From JAZQQB01 sp045628865 (lineage in GTDB: Bacteria > Bacillota > Clostridia > Lachnospirales > Lachnospiraceae), in the NCBI GenBank assembly GCA_045628865.1, contig JAZQQB010000027.1, positions 1 through 23,678 on the forward strand: DNA of 23,678 nucleotides, in the 5' to 3' direction. Position numbers and translations under genes: made by a program. The stretch's first letter is position 1. Each line of letters starts with the position of its first letter. The notes beneath the pieces were generated by a model. That model made no database searches. It had not been told where the DNA came from and saw only the letters and a program-made list of their open reading frames with translations. Positions 1-7,733 of this stretch are shown piece after piece.

Positions 1-369
1 ATCCGACTTATCAAAAATCTTTACGTCATAAACATCTTTTTTACGGGTAAGATCCTTCTTCATTTCAACGAGACCTTTCATGGAGATAACAGGAATTTCT
101 TCTACTTTTTCCACATGATCAAAAATCCAGTTTTCAAAGATTTCAATGTCCTCATCAAAGATCAGACTTCGCCTTCCATCAGGTGCTGTGCTCATGTGAT
201 AGCCTCTGTTCTCCAGCATATCAGCCAGCTTGGTGCTACAGCCTAATTCGATTCCTAAGGTTTCATCCTTAATACCGTGCAAGACCATGGCACCTCCTGC
301 CACGACCCAGTATTCTTCCTGGTCTAAGGTTAGTTCCTGTAAGCGCTCAATGATTTCTTCTCTCGTCAT
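1..369 (-). CDS. Nucleotidyltransferase-fold (AbiEii/MNT-like) protein, partial at the left edge
   Basis: The minus-strand frame is open from ATG at 369 to the window edge (123 codons, C-terminus cut off). A strong AAAGGAGG lies just upstream of the ATG on that strand. The N-terminal part reads VVAGGAMVLHGIKDETLGIEL, which resembles the GG...DxD entry of small nucleotidyltransferase-fold proteins. The later stretch VISMKGLVEMKKDLTRKKD also fits that fold, where a conserved helix follows the core. In the usual motif two aspartates follow the GG segment; here the matching residues are G-I-E-L, so the metal-binding site may be altered or inactive. No partner gene is visible because the gene points out of the window. 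The fold assignment is from pattern recognition and is moderate; substrate and role are unknown. Confidence 0.6.
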   Translation of the reverse strand, partial: MTREEIIERLQELTLDQEEYWVVAGGAMVLHGIKDETLGIELGCSTKLADMLENRGYHMSTAPDGRRSLIFDEDIEIFENWIFDHVEKVEEIPVISMKGLVEMKKDLTRKKDVYDVKIFDKSD

Positions 370-1020
370 ACTTTTTCCTCCTTTGTATAGAGCCTCTATC
401 GAATAGAGGTATGTGTATCGTTACGAATTGGTTAAGGAAATTATGTACTACATGAAATGATATAAGAATATTTTACGATATTTTGATAAGAAAAGCTAGA
501 GTTTACAGATAATTTCGCTGGGAAAGTTTTGGTGGGTATCTAGGCGTTGAGTTCTGGAAAAAGGGGGTTCTCACCCACTGAGATGAAAAGAATTGATTGT
601 GGATAGCAGTATTTGTCACGGAGTGCGTAAGAACGTTCTCGGGAAGCTTGGTAAGAAAATAGATTTAGACAGATACTACGATTTTAAATAACTTAGATAT
701 CCTATTTCCTACATTACGAGCTAAAATCGTATTGTTCTGAACAGATCAGTTACAAATTTTCCTAAGAAACTGGTTATACATTTATGTAATAAATAACATA
801 ATAATTTAATTTATGAAATATTATTCAATCAGACTGACAGCGTTTACATTTTTGTGTTAACATCTTCTGGTGAGGTAGAACCAATAATCTCGTGTTGCAA
901 CTTAGGCTACAATTGCCGTCATCAACGCTAAGAAATAGTTCTATTTTGTATTATTTTATAGGATTACTGAAACAGTTACATCAATGATTAAAGAAGTGAT
1001 AAATGAGGAGGGGTAGGAGA
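370..1020. other. 650-bp intergenic region without a recognisable gene
   Basis: No frame here gives a convincing protein. What can be seen: a 7-bp inverted repeat CCTCTAT-CGA-ATAGAGG at 393-409, just upstream of the minus-strand gene and possibly an operator or leader hairpin; a perfect 10-bp inverted repeat TACGATTTTA (677-686) / TAAAATCGTA (722-731) separated by 35 bases; and AT-rich sequence elsewhere. The GAGGAGG just before 1021 serves the next, broken gene. The stretch reads like decayed DNA. Confidence 0.4.
393..409. promoter_or_regulatory. Inverted repeat upstream of the minus-strand gene
   Basis: A 7-bp perfect inverted repeat with a CGA centre lies about 25-40 bases upstream of the start codon at 369 and directly before that gene's ribosome binding site. 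Its position fits an operator or a 5'-leader hairpin. No promoter could be fixed beside it, so the role is inferred only from location. Confidence 0.3.
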
Positions 1021-1267
1021 ATGTATGAAATTCAGTTGCCAGAATATCGTCCGGAAGATTTTGTAAGAAGTATGGAGGTCACCTGGCGGTTTATCAGCAT
1101 GCATTGGCGTGATTTATTTGTATAACGAAGGCGAAATTCAATTTGATTATTGGAGTCTGGAATGCAACAATCAGTTTGATGTTCTTTTTCGTTATAAAGA
1201 CGGAAAGATTACTTTGACGAGCATGAATCATCATGGTGAACTGGATATAAAAATTGAGATGGAGTAG
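1021..1267 (+). pseudogene. Frameshifted small hypothetical gene
   Basis: A well-placed GAGGAGG precedes ATG 1021, which begins MYEIQLPEYRPEDFVRSMEVT and then leaves frame near 1083, stopping at TAA 1123-1125. The +1 frame from GGC at 1085 continues in protein-like sequence, GGLSACIGVIYLYNEGEIQF onward, to TAG at 1267. Joining the two gives about 81 residues of continuous, low-complexity-free protein, so a one-base insertion near 1081-1085 is the simplest explanation. The small acidic product resembles the size of immunity-type proteins, but I do not recognise the family. A sequencing error is the alternative to a true pseudogene. Confidence 0.5.
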
Positions 1268-1486
1268 AAAGAAGTCTGATTAATATTAAATCAGCACGAA
1301 CTGGCATGTATCGCAATATGGTTAAAAGTTAATTGCAATACAGTTAATTATGATAATATGTTATAAGAAACGCGGTGTTGGAAGTAATGACAATAGATAT
1401 GACATGGGAAAGACGAGAAGAGATTGATCGTGCAATCACATGGCTCTGAACAGCTACAGAATATAATAATGTGAGGATACAAGAAC

Positions 1487-1726
1487 ATGGGTGAATTAAT
1501 AGATAATTTAGATAAATTACATACAACAGAATTAGGTGTTGTTCGAATCAAGAGAAATCTGTCATTAGATACAGATGATGTTGTTGAATGGTGCAAAAAT
1601 AAAATCAGTTCAAAGAATGCCGTTATAACAAGAAACGGAAAGAACTGGTATATCAACGTAGATTCCGCTGTAATAACTGTGAATGCATATAGTTATACCA
1701 TAATAACAGCTCACAAGGAAAAATGA
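1487..1726 (+). CDS. DUF3781 family protein
   Basis: The 79-residue product begins MGELIDNLDKLHTTELGVVR and continues with the KRNLSLDTDDVVEWCKNKI segment. I recognise this as DUF3781, a small family of unknown function found widely in Firmicutes and usually about this length. A GTGAGGATAC element upstream gives a modest ribosome binding site. There are no membrane segments or signal peptide. It stands alone between a frameshifted gene and another remnant, and may be a survivor of a larger lost cluster. The family call is fairly secure; the function is unknown. Confidence 0.75.
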   Translation: MGELIDNLDKLHTTELGVVRIKRNLSLDTDDVVEWCKNKISSKNAVITRNGKNWYINVDSAVITVNAYSYTIITAHKEK

Positions 1727-1748
1727 AAAAATATAATTGTTCAGCGTC

Positions 1749-1889
1749 ATGCGTATTTTCAATGAAACAAATAGACTGCTTTGGATTTCACGAAGTGAAA
1801 TGGAGATTAGTGTGATCTTAAAATGGATCCGGAATGACTGCCCTGAACCCGCAGAACAGTTTGGAAAATATTTGGCATCCTTTTCTTAA
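1749..1889 (+). other. Short ORF or gene remnant (46 aa)
   Basis: ATG 1749 opens a 46-residue frame ending at TAA 1889, directly before a terminator. The sequence has tryptophans and a balanced composition (it begins MRIFNETNRLLWISRSEMEI), which suggests former coding. There is no clear ribosome binding site and the family is not recognised. It may be the tail of a lost gene. A second fragment, 20 codons from ATG 1387 to TGA 1449 (MTIDMTWERREEIDRAITWL), lies upstream of the DUF3781 gene and is similarly unassigned. Confidence 0.2.
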
Positions 1890-1907
1890 ATAATGAATCT
1901 AAACAAA

Positions 1908-1947
1908 AAACGGCTAAAGCCAGTTGCCTCAAGACTTTAGCTGTTTT
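1908..1947 (+). terminator. Intrinsic terminator
   Basis: The arms ACGGCTAAAG and CTTTAGCTGT form a stem of about 10 bp with one G-U pair, followed by a run of T. It closes the 1.0-1.9 kb remnant region before the promoter of the next operon. Confidence 0.8.
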
Positions 1948-1983
1948 TTACTATCAAACAATTAACGATTAACCGTAAAAAAA

Positions 1984-2013
1984 TTTACAAAATATACATA
2001 AATTTTTTACTAT
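1984..2013 (+). promoter_or_regulatory. Putative promoter of the VTC operon
   Basis: TTTACA (1984-1989) and TACTAT (2008-2013) are spaced by 18 bases in very AT-rich DNA after a terminator and before the operon. Because the region is so AT-rich, another nearby hexamer pair could be the real one. Confidence 0.4.
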
Positions 2014-2040
2014 TTTTTCACATTATATTTTTACTATATT

Positions 2041-2102
2041 ATTGGGGGAGAAATTGCATTTGCCCGGAAAGATAGGGGGAAGGGAATTTGCAATAACCCA
2101 AT
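2041..2102 (+). promoter_or_regulatory. Structured, G-rich 5' leader of the VTC gene
   Basis: ATTGGG (2041-2046) pairs with CCCAAT (2097-2102), and ATTGC (2053-2057) pairs with GCAAT (2090-2094). An inner CCC/GGG pairing is possible. This makes a hairpin of about 62 nt ending just before the AAAGGAGGT ribosome binding site. It could tune translation; no known riboswitch class is recognised. Confidence 0.35.
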
Positions 2103-2125
2103 TTCTGAGAAAGGAGGTAGGGGGG

Positions 2126-2815
2126 TTGATTGATACTTTTCAAAGAATTGAGAAAAAATATCTGCTGAATCAAGATCAATATGAAGCATTTTTGGAGCGA
2201 ATCCAGCCATATATGCAGCTTGATGAATATGGGCTCCATACAATCTGTAATATTTATTATGACACCAAGAATTTTGATCTGATCCGCAGATCTCTGGATA
2301 AACCAATCTATAAAGAAAAAATGAGACTTCGTAGTTATGGGATTCCAGGGGAAAAGGATGTTGTATTTTTGGAGATCAAGAAAAAATATGATGGCGTCGT
2401 TTACAAACGTCGTGTACCGATGAAGATGAATGAATGCCAGGATTATTTAGATTCTGGAGAGATTCCTCAAAAGTATGATAGTCAGATTATGAGAGAAATT
2501 GATTATTTCATTAAGTTTTACAAACCAAGACCAGCCATGTATATTGCCTATGATAGAATGGCTTATTTTGGCAAAGAAGATTCAAATTTGAGACTGACAT
2601 TTGATCAAAATATCAGAAACAGAGAAGAAGATTTAGATCTTAAAAAAGGAGATGAAGGAAACTATCTTATGGATAAAGGTTACCATTTGTTAGAAATCAA
2701 GATACCAATGGCGATTCCACTTTGGTTATCTTCTATCTTAACAGATTTAGAAATTTATCCTGTATCATTTTCCAAATATGGAAGATTCTACGAGCGAAGA
2801 GCGCAAGAACAGTAG
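2126..2815 (+). CDS. VTC-domain polyphosphate polymerase family protein
   Basis: The product carries the VTC domain that in yeast makes polyphosphate from ATP. Visible features are TFQRIEKKYLL at the N-terminus, the basic strands KEKMRLRSYG and VVYKRRVP that line the phosphate tunnel in the family, the acidic EIKKKYDG and LLEIKI strands that would bind metal, and the C-terminal SFSKYGRFYE. The frame is open from a TTG at 2042, but that codon has no ribosome binding site. I chose TTG at 2126 because a perfect AAAGGAGGT sits 7 bases upstream and homologues begin near this point, giving 229 residues. It is followed closely by a DUF4956 membrane protein and a carbohydrate-binding lipoprotein, a combination seen in other Clostridia. 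Whether it makes polyphosphate or acts on a surface polymer is not known. Confidence 0.85.
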   Translation: MIDTFQRIEKKYLLNQDQYEAFLERIQPYMQLDEYGLHTICNIYYDTKNFDLIRRSLDKPIYKEKMRLRSYGIPGEKDVVFLEIKKKYDGVVYKRRVPMKMNECQDYLDSGEIPQKYDSQIMREIDYFIKFYKPRPAMYIAYDRMAYFGKEDSNLRLTFDQNIRNREEDLDLKKGDEGNYLMDKGYHLLEIKIPMAIPLWLSSILTDLEIYPVSFSKYGRFYERRAQEQ

Positions 2816-2939
2816 CAGTAGAAGTTTTGTTGTTTAAGTTATTTAGAATTTAGCTGCACCTTAAAATTTAATAAAGTGTTATGCTTGCGGATGTTATAAC
2901 ATGAATTACAAATACACTAGGATGAAAAGAGGTAAATAT

Positions 2940-3614
2940 ATGTTTCAGAGTATATTAGATGCAAATTCAGGTAATTTTTCAGTAGGACAGGTTTTAGCGT
3001 GTACAGCAACTTCTGTTGCGTTAGGAATTATTATTTCACTGATTTTTCAGTTTAGAAATAAGACGACAAGAGGTATGGCAATGGCATTGGTATTATTGCC
3101 AGCTTTGGTTCAAATGGTGATCATGATGGTAAATGGTAATGTGGGGACCGGTGTTGCTATCATGGGTGCTTTTGGATTGGTTCGTTTTCGTTCGAATCCA
3201 GGAAATGCAAAAGATATCATTTCCGTATTTTTCTCAATGGCAGTTGGGCTTGCAACAGGAATGGGATATTTAACATTTGCAGTATTCATGGTTGGTTTGA
3301 TCGGAATTGTTTTTTTGGCGCTTTCTTATATGGGTTTTGGAAAACAAAGAGGCGAAACAAAACAACTTCATATTACAATTCCAGAGAACTTGAATTATAC
3401 AGATATGTTTGATGACTTGTTTGAAAAATATACTTCACATGTTGAATTAGAAAGAGTGAAAACGACTAATATGGGAAGTATGTTTGAAATATCGTATAAG
3501 ATCATTTTACATACTGATGCATTAGAAAAGGAGTTAATTGATGCAATCCGATGCAGAAATGGCAATTTAGCTATTAGCTGTGGCGTTGTTATGGAAAATC
3601 AGTCAGCTCTTTAA
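2940..3614 (+). CDS. DUF4956 integral membrane protein
   Basis: This is a DUF4956 protein. Several hydrophobic stretches fill about the first 135 residues, including the conserved loop GAFGLVRFRSNPGNAKDI, followed by a soluble cytoplasmic tail of about 85 residues. ATG codons at 2901, 2922 and 2940 are all in frame. I prefer 2940 because AAAAGAGGT lies 7 bases upstream, giving 224 residues. DUF4956 genes are commonly next to VTC-domain genes, and together they probably form a membrane-associated polymerase or export unit. That pairing is established by co-occurrence, while the biochemical role is inferred. Confidence 0.85.
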   Translation: MFQSILDANSGNFSVGQVLACTATSVALGIIISLIFQFRNKTTRGMAMALVLLPALVQMVIMMVNGNVGTGVAIMGAFGLVRFRSNPGNAKDIISVFFSMAVGLATGMGYLTFAVFMVGLIGIVFLALSYMGFGKQRGETKQLHITIPENLNYTDMFDDLFEKYTSHVELERVKTTNMGSMFEISYKIILHTDALEKELIDAIRCRNGNLAISCGVVMENQSAL

Positions 3615-3656
3615 AAAATACTAAAAACGAAGTTGCTATGGAAGTGATAGTGGAAT

Positions 3657-5180
3657 ATGAATTTGAAGCGGGATAAAATAACTATTTTTTTGTGTGTCAT
3701 GTTGTTATCTATGGGATCGAATGGATGTACAATTGACGGGGGTCTTGACAGTAGATCAGAAACGATTTCAAACAAAGAAACAGAAAAAAAAGATGCTTTC
3801 CAAATGGTCGATGCGGATGCAGTAAGAATTTCATGTGATGAAAGAAATGTTGATATTGTTGGAAAAGGTGTGGCTGTTAATGAAGACGTTATTTCAATTT
3901 CGTCAGCAGGAACTTATGTGTTTACAGGTAAATATACAGGTAAGATCGTAATAGATGCTGATAAAAGCGAAGAGGTTCGTCTTGTATTGGACGGATTTGT
4001 CATCAAAAATGAAACTGGTGCTGCTATCGTTTTGGGGAAAGCAGATCGATTTATTATTTCACTGGTGGAAGGTACAGAAAATGAAGTATCAGATGGAAGT
4101 GCTCATTGGGAAGATGGAAACGGGGCAATTGTATGTAACTCGGATCTTACATTAAATGGTACGGGAAAATTGAGTGTTCAGGGAAATTATAAGGATGCAA
4201 TTATAACAAAGGGAGATTTGAGGATCATAGAAGGAGATTATCAATTGATTGCCACGGATAGTGCATTGCGTGGAAACGATAGTGTATCTATTTTCGGTGG
4301 AACTTATCATCTTACATCTAAGAAGGATTCTATTACTTCACCAAATGAAACAGGATGTGTATATATTGAAGATGGTACTTTTGTAATCAATAGTGAACAG
4401 GATGGTATTTTTGCTGAAACATCCATACATATTGTAAATGGATCAGTCAATATAGATTCGTTTGATGATGCCATATATAGTAATGATACGGTATTGATAG
4501 ATAATGGCGATATAACAATCAGTACAGACGGTAATGGTATTCATAGTGACAAATCATTGATCATTGAACAGGGAAAGATTGACGTTAGAAAATCTTATGA
4601 AGGGCTAGAAGCTCTTGAAATTATTATTGAGAACGGTGAGATATCGATTGTAGCATCTGATGATGGTATCAATGCATCAAACAAAAAAGCGGCAGGAAAT
4701 GCCAAAATTGTAATAAATGGCGGTAGTATCTATGTCAACGCACAAGGTGATGGATTGGATGCAAATGGCGATATTATACAAAATGGTGGTATCGTGGTTG
4801 TGGATGGTCCATCCGATTCCATGAATGGTGCATTGGATTATGATGAGACTTACATCATGAATGGCGGCAGTGTGATCGCTGTAGGTATCAGCAGCATGTT
4901 TCAGAATATATCCGAGGATTCAGAGGTTTATGCGCTGTCTTTGGGTGGAGAGTATGATGCCGGTACAAACATCTTGGTAAAAGATGCTGTTGGAAAAGTA
5001 TATTTTGATTTTACCAGTGCAAAGAAATTTGGTTCAGCAGCAATTGCTTCAGAGGAATTTGAAGCAGGTAGCGAGATCACAGTTTATGTAGATGGAAAAA
5101 AGGTCGAAACAGTTTTCATCAACGAAAAAATAAGTGACGTAGGAGCTGCTATCAGTGGACTAAGTGAGGATGGTCATTGA
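3657..5180 (+). CDS. Secreted lipoprotein with Cthe_2159-type beta-helix carbohydrate-binding domain
   Basis: The 507-residue protein starts with a lipoprotein signal: positive residues, a hydrophobic stretch and a cysteine at residue 24 in the context GSNGC, a loose lipobox. From about residue 60 onward it is built of short repeating strands with many DGI, GNG and NGG turns, typical of a right-handed beta-helix. The spacing and motifs (SAGTYVFTGKY, SDDGINASN, GDGLDANG) match the carbohydrate-binding domain named after Cthe_2159 of Clostridium thermocellum, a polygalacturonate-binding protein. The start has a weak ribosome binding site, so it may be translationally tied to the gene before it, whose stop lies 42 bases upstream. 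It should sit outside the membrane and bind an acidic or surface polysaccharide. Confidence 0.85.
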   Translation: MNLKRDKITIFLCVMLLSMGSNGCTIDGGLDSRSETISNKETEKKDAFQMVDADAVRISCDERNVDIVGKGVAVNEDVISISSAGTYVFTGKYTGKIVIDADKSEEVRLVLDGFVIKNETGAAIVLGKADRFIISLVEGTENEVSDGSAHWEDGNGAIVCNSDLTLNGTGKLSVQGNYKDAIITKGDLRIIEGDYQLIATDSALRGNDSVSIFGGTYHLTSKKDSITSPNETGCVYIEDGTFVINSEQDGIFAETSIHIVNGSVNIDSFDDAIYSNDTVLIDNGDITISTDGNGIHSDKSLIIEQGKIDVRKSYEGLEALEIIIENGEISIVASDDGINASNKKAAGNAKIVINGGSIYVNAQGDGLDANGDIIQNGGIVVVDGPSDSMNGALDYDETYIMNGGSVIAVGISSMFQNISEDSEVYALSLGGEYDAGTNILVKDAVGKVYFDFTSAKKFGSAAIASEEFEAGSEITVYVDGKKVETVFINEKISDVGAAISGLSEDGH

Positions 5181-5217
5181 CCATAGATCAGATGATATTA
5201 TATGGATAAAAACGATG

Positions 5218-5247
5218 GGACAGGTCATTTGACCTGTCCTTTGTTTG
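5218..5247 (+). terminator. Intrinsic terminator of the VTC operon
   Basis: GGACAGGTC and GACCTGTCC form a perfect 9-bp stem with an ATTT loop, followed by TTTGTTTG. A separate small inverted repeat, ATGGTC-ATT-GACCAT, spans the preceding stop codon at 5170-5184. Confidence 0.9.
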
Positions 5248-5313
5248 ATAAGAAATTATTCGAATTTCCTATCAATTTATTTAAACACACTTACCGGTGA
5301 AAAAATAAGTGGC

Positions 5314-5342
5314 TTGCTTTATCAAAAAATATTATGTATAAT
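5314..5342 (+). promoter_or_regulatory. Promoter of the marR-ABC operon
   Basis: TTGCTT (5314-5319) and a perfect TATAAT (5337-5342) are separated by exactly 17 bases. The start of transcription would fall near 5350, leaving a leader of about 100 nt before the regulator gene. Confidence 0.8.
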
Positions 5343-5357
5343 GTTTGAAGGCGAATT

Positions 5358-5394
5358 GTTTGATGTCAAACAGTCAGCTATCAAACTTTTTGAT
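5358..5394. promoter_or_regulatory. Two inverted repeats, likely MarR operators
   Basis: GTTTGATGTCAAAC (5358-5371) is a perfect palindrome, and ATCAAACTTTTTGAT (5380-5394) is a 6-bp inverted repeat with a CTT centre. Both share the TTTGAT/ATCAAA half-site and lie directly downstream of the -10 element. A further half-site TTTGAA overlaps the expected transcription start. Placement between promoter and a MarR gene is the usual arrangement for autorepression. Confidence 0.6.
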
Positions 5395-5448
5395 GACTTC
5401 ATTTCTGAACATAATAGGAGCAGAATGTAAGTAACAGGAGAGGCACAC

Positions 5449-5898
5449 ATGAGACATAAAATGTATGAGAAAGAGAAGCATATTGGCTATTGGATAAAGC
5501 AATTGGATCAAGCTACACGTCGTATTTATGAGAGTCATGCCAAGGAAATGGGTCTGGATGAAGTGACCATTACCAATGGAAGGTTTTTGGGTTATTTGTA
5601 TTATCGAAAGGATCAGGATGTTTTTCAGAAGGATCTTGAGAATGAATTTCATATCAATCGTTCCAGCGTTGCTACCATCTTAAAGCTTATGGAAAAGAAG
5701 GGCTACATTGAACGAACTTCAATGGAGAATGATGCCAGATTAAAGAAGGTTACAATTACAAAGCTTGGAGAGGAAACACATTTAAAGGCTGTGCAATGCA
5801 TCGAGAAAATGGAGGAGAGCATAGAAGCAACATTGAGCTATGAAGAACAGGAGCAGCTTCTTTCTCTGTTTGAAAAAATTAATAAGGGACTAGACTGA
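5449..5898 (+). CDS. MarR-family transcriptional regulator
   Basis: The 149-residue product has MarR length and layout: a helical dimerisation N-terminus, a winged helix with the recognition region NEFHINRSSVATILKLMEKKG at about residues 65-85, and the wing ENDARLKKVTIT, which carries the D-x-R-x-K pattern of the family. AGGAGAGG lies 7 bases before ATG 5449. The gene is 71 bases upstream of a two-gene ABC exporter in the same direction, with no terminator between. MarR proteins in this setting normally repress the operon until a drug or other small ligand binds. Two inverted repeats upstream are the likely operators. The ligand cannot be read from the sequence. Confidence 0.9.
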   Translation: MRHKMYEKEKHIGYWIKQLDQATRRIYESHAKEMGLDEVTITNGRFLGYLYYRKDQDVFQKDLENEFHINRSSVATILKLMEKKGYIERTSMENDARLKKVTITKLGEETHLKAVQCIEKMEESIEATLSYEEQEQLLSLFEKINKGLD

Positions 5899-5969
5899 GT
5901 CCGTAGCTTAAATTAAGAAAATATCCTATTTTTGGTAAAAATATATTACATAGAAAGGAGCCAGTTTTT

Positions 5970-7733
5970 ATGATAAAAACATTGGGCGCACAAGTAAAGG
6001 AGTACAAAAAGGATTCCATTATCACACCTGTTTTTATGGTGCTTGAGGTAATCATGGAAACCCTACTTCCTTATCTGATGGGTAAGATTGTAAATGCCAT
6101 CAGTGAAGAAAACCCTGAGATCAATAAGGTATATCTGTATGGTGGAATGATGTTTGTCATTGCATTGTTTAGTTTGTTTTGTGGTATCATGGGCGGAAAA
6201 TATGGAGCAAAGGCCTCTACAGGTTTTGCTAAAAATCTAAGAAAGGCAATGTATGATAACATTCAGACATTTTCATTTGCCAACATTGATAAGTTCTCAA
6301 CTGCCAGTCTGGTAACCAGATTAACAACGGATGTTACCAACATGCAGAATGCATATCAGATGTTACTAAGAATGTGCTTCAGAGCACCATTTAGTATCAT
6401 CATTGCTATGGTAGCAACAGTGATGATCAGTCCGCAGATCGCATTGATCTATTTGATCGCTGTATTGTTCTTAGGATTTATCATTTTCTTTATTGCTACA
6501 AGAGCTATGAAATATTTTTCAGCTGCTTTTCCAAAGTATGATGATATGAATTCCAGTGTGCAGGAGAACGTTTCTGCCATTCGAGTGGTAAAGGCTTATG
6601 TTCGTGAGGATCATGAGAAGAAGCGTTTTGCCAAGGCAAACCAGAATATCTACAATCTTTTTGTAAAAGCGGAAAAAGTTATTTCTTTCAACGGACCTAC
6701 CATGCAGTTAACAGTATATGCATGTATCTTACTGATCAGCTGGGTTGGTGCACATCTGGTAGTTTCTTCTAATGAGACAGTGTTATCAACAGGCGAACTT
6801 ACCAGCTGTCTTGGTTATTGTATGCAGATTCTGATGAATCTGATGATGCTTTCCATGGTATTTGTAATGATCACCATGAGTATGGCATCTGCAAAGCGTA
6901 TCACTGAGGTTTTACAGGAAAAAGCAACCTTGGAGAATCCAGAAAATCCTGACTTTGAAGTCAAGGATGGTTCTATTGATTTTGAACATGTTTGTTTTAC
7001 ATATAATGAAGGAACCAAGGATTATGTATTGGATGATATCAACTTACATATTTCCCAGGGTGAAACCATCGGTATCATTGGTGGAACCGGTTCTTCCAAG
7101 TCAAGCTTAGTAAACCTGATCAGTCGTTTGTATGATGTAACAGAAGGATCCTTGAAGGTTGGTGGCAAGGATGTCAGAACTTATGATCTTGAAACACTTC
7201 GAAATGAAGTAGCAGTGGTACTGCAGAAAAATGTATTGTTTAGCGGTTCTATCTTAGATAACTTAAGATGGGGTAATTTAAATGCTACAAAAGAAGAGTG
7301 CATGCATGCCTGCGAGCTTGCCTGTGCTTCAGAATTTATTGAAAGAATGCCCGATGGATACGAAACCCATATTGAACAGGGCGGTAGTAACGTATCTGGT
7401 GGACAGAAGCAGAGACTTTGTATTGCAAGAGCTCTTTTGAAAAAGCCTAAGATCCTCATTTTGGATGATAGCACCAGTGCTGTTGATACCGCTACAGATG
7501 CGAAGATCCGCAAGGCTTTTGCAGAAGAAATCCCTAATACAACAAAGCTCATCATTGCACAGCGTATTTCTTCTGTTCAGTCAGCAGACCGTATCATTGT
7601 TATGGAAGATGGTAAGATCAATGGATTCGGAACCCATGAAGAGCTTTTGGCAAACAATGAGATCTACCGTGAAGTATATGAATCCCAGACACAGGGCTCT
7701 GGAGATTTTGATGAGAATGGAGGTGACAACTAA
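5970..7733 (+). CDS. ABC exporter half-transporter, degenerate-site subunit
   Basis: This is a fused membrane domain (six hydrophobic segments in about residues 15-300) plus ATPase domain. The ATP-site residues are non-consensus: Walker A reads GGTGSSKS (371-378), with Ser376 where Gly is usual; the Walker B is followed by Asp500 in place of the catalytic Glu (LILDDSTS); and the switch His is Gln531 (IIAQRIS). The signature VSGGQ at 475-479 is intact, and Q419 marks the Q-loop. This pattern is that of the degenerate partner in heterodimeric exporters of the LmrCD/BmrCD/TM287-288 type. AAAGGAG precedes the start. The stop overlaps the next gene's start (TAATG), consistent with 1:1 translation. 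Multidrug or peptide export is inferred from family and MarR context. Confidence 0.92.
   Translation: MIKTLGAQVKEYKKDSIITPVFMVLEVIMETLLPYLMGKIVNAISEENPEINKVYLYGGMMFVIALFSLFCGIMGGKYGAKASTGFAKNLRKAMYDNIQTFSFANIDKFSTASLVTRLTTDVTNMQNAYQMLLRMCFRAPFSIIIAMVATVMISPQIALIYLIAVLFLGFIIFFIATRAMKYFSAAFPKYDDMNSSVQENVSAIRVVKAYVREDHEKKRFAKANQNIYNLFVKAEKVISFNGPTMQLTVYACILLISWVGAHLVVSSNETVLSTGELTSCLGYCMQILMNLMMLSMVFVMITMSMASAKRITEVLQEKATLENPENPDFEVKDGSIDFEHVCFTYNEGTKDYVLDDINLHISQGETIGIIGGTGSSKSSLVNLISRLYDVTEGSLKVGGKDVRTYDLETLRNEVAVVLQKNVLFSGSILDNLRWGNLNATKEECMHACELACASEFIERMPDGYETHIEQGGSNVSGGQKQRLCIARALLKKPKILILDDSTSAVDTATDAKIRKAFAEEIPNTTKLIIAQRISSVQSADRIIVMEDGKINGFGTHEELLANNEIYREVYESQTQGSGDFDENGGDN

Noticed and set aside
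5245..5430. 61-codon plus-strand frame before marR
   Set aside because: It contains the marR promoter and both operator-like palindromes, begins in the T tail of a terminator, and has no ribosome binding site.
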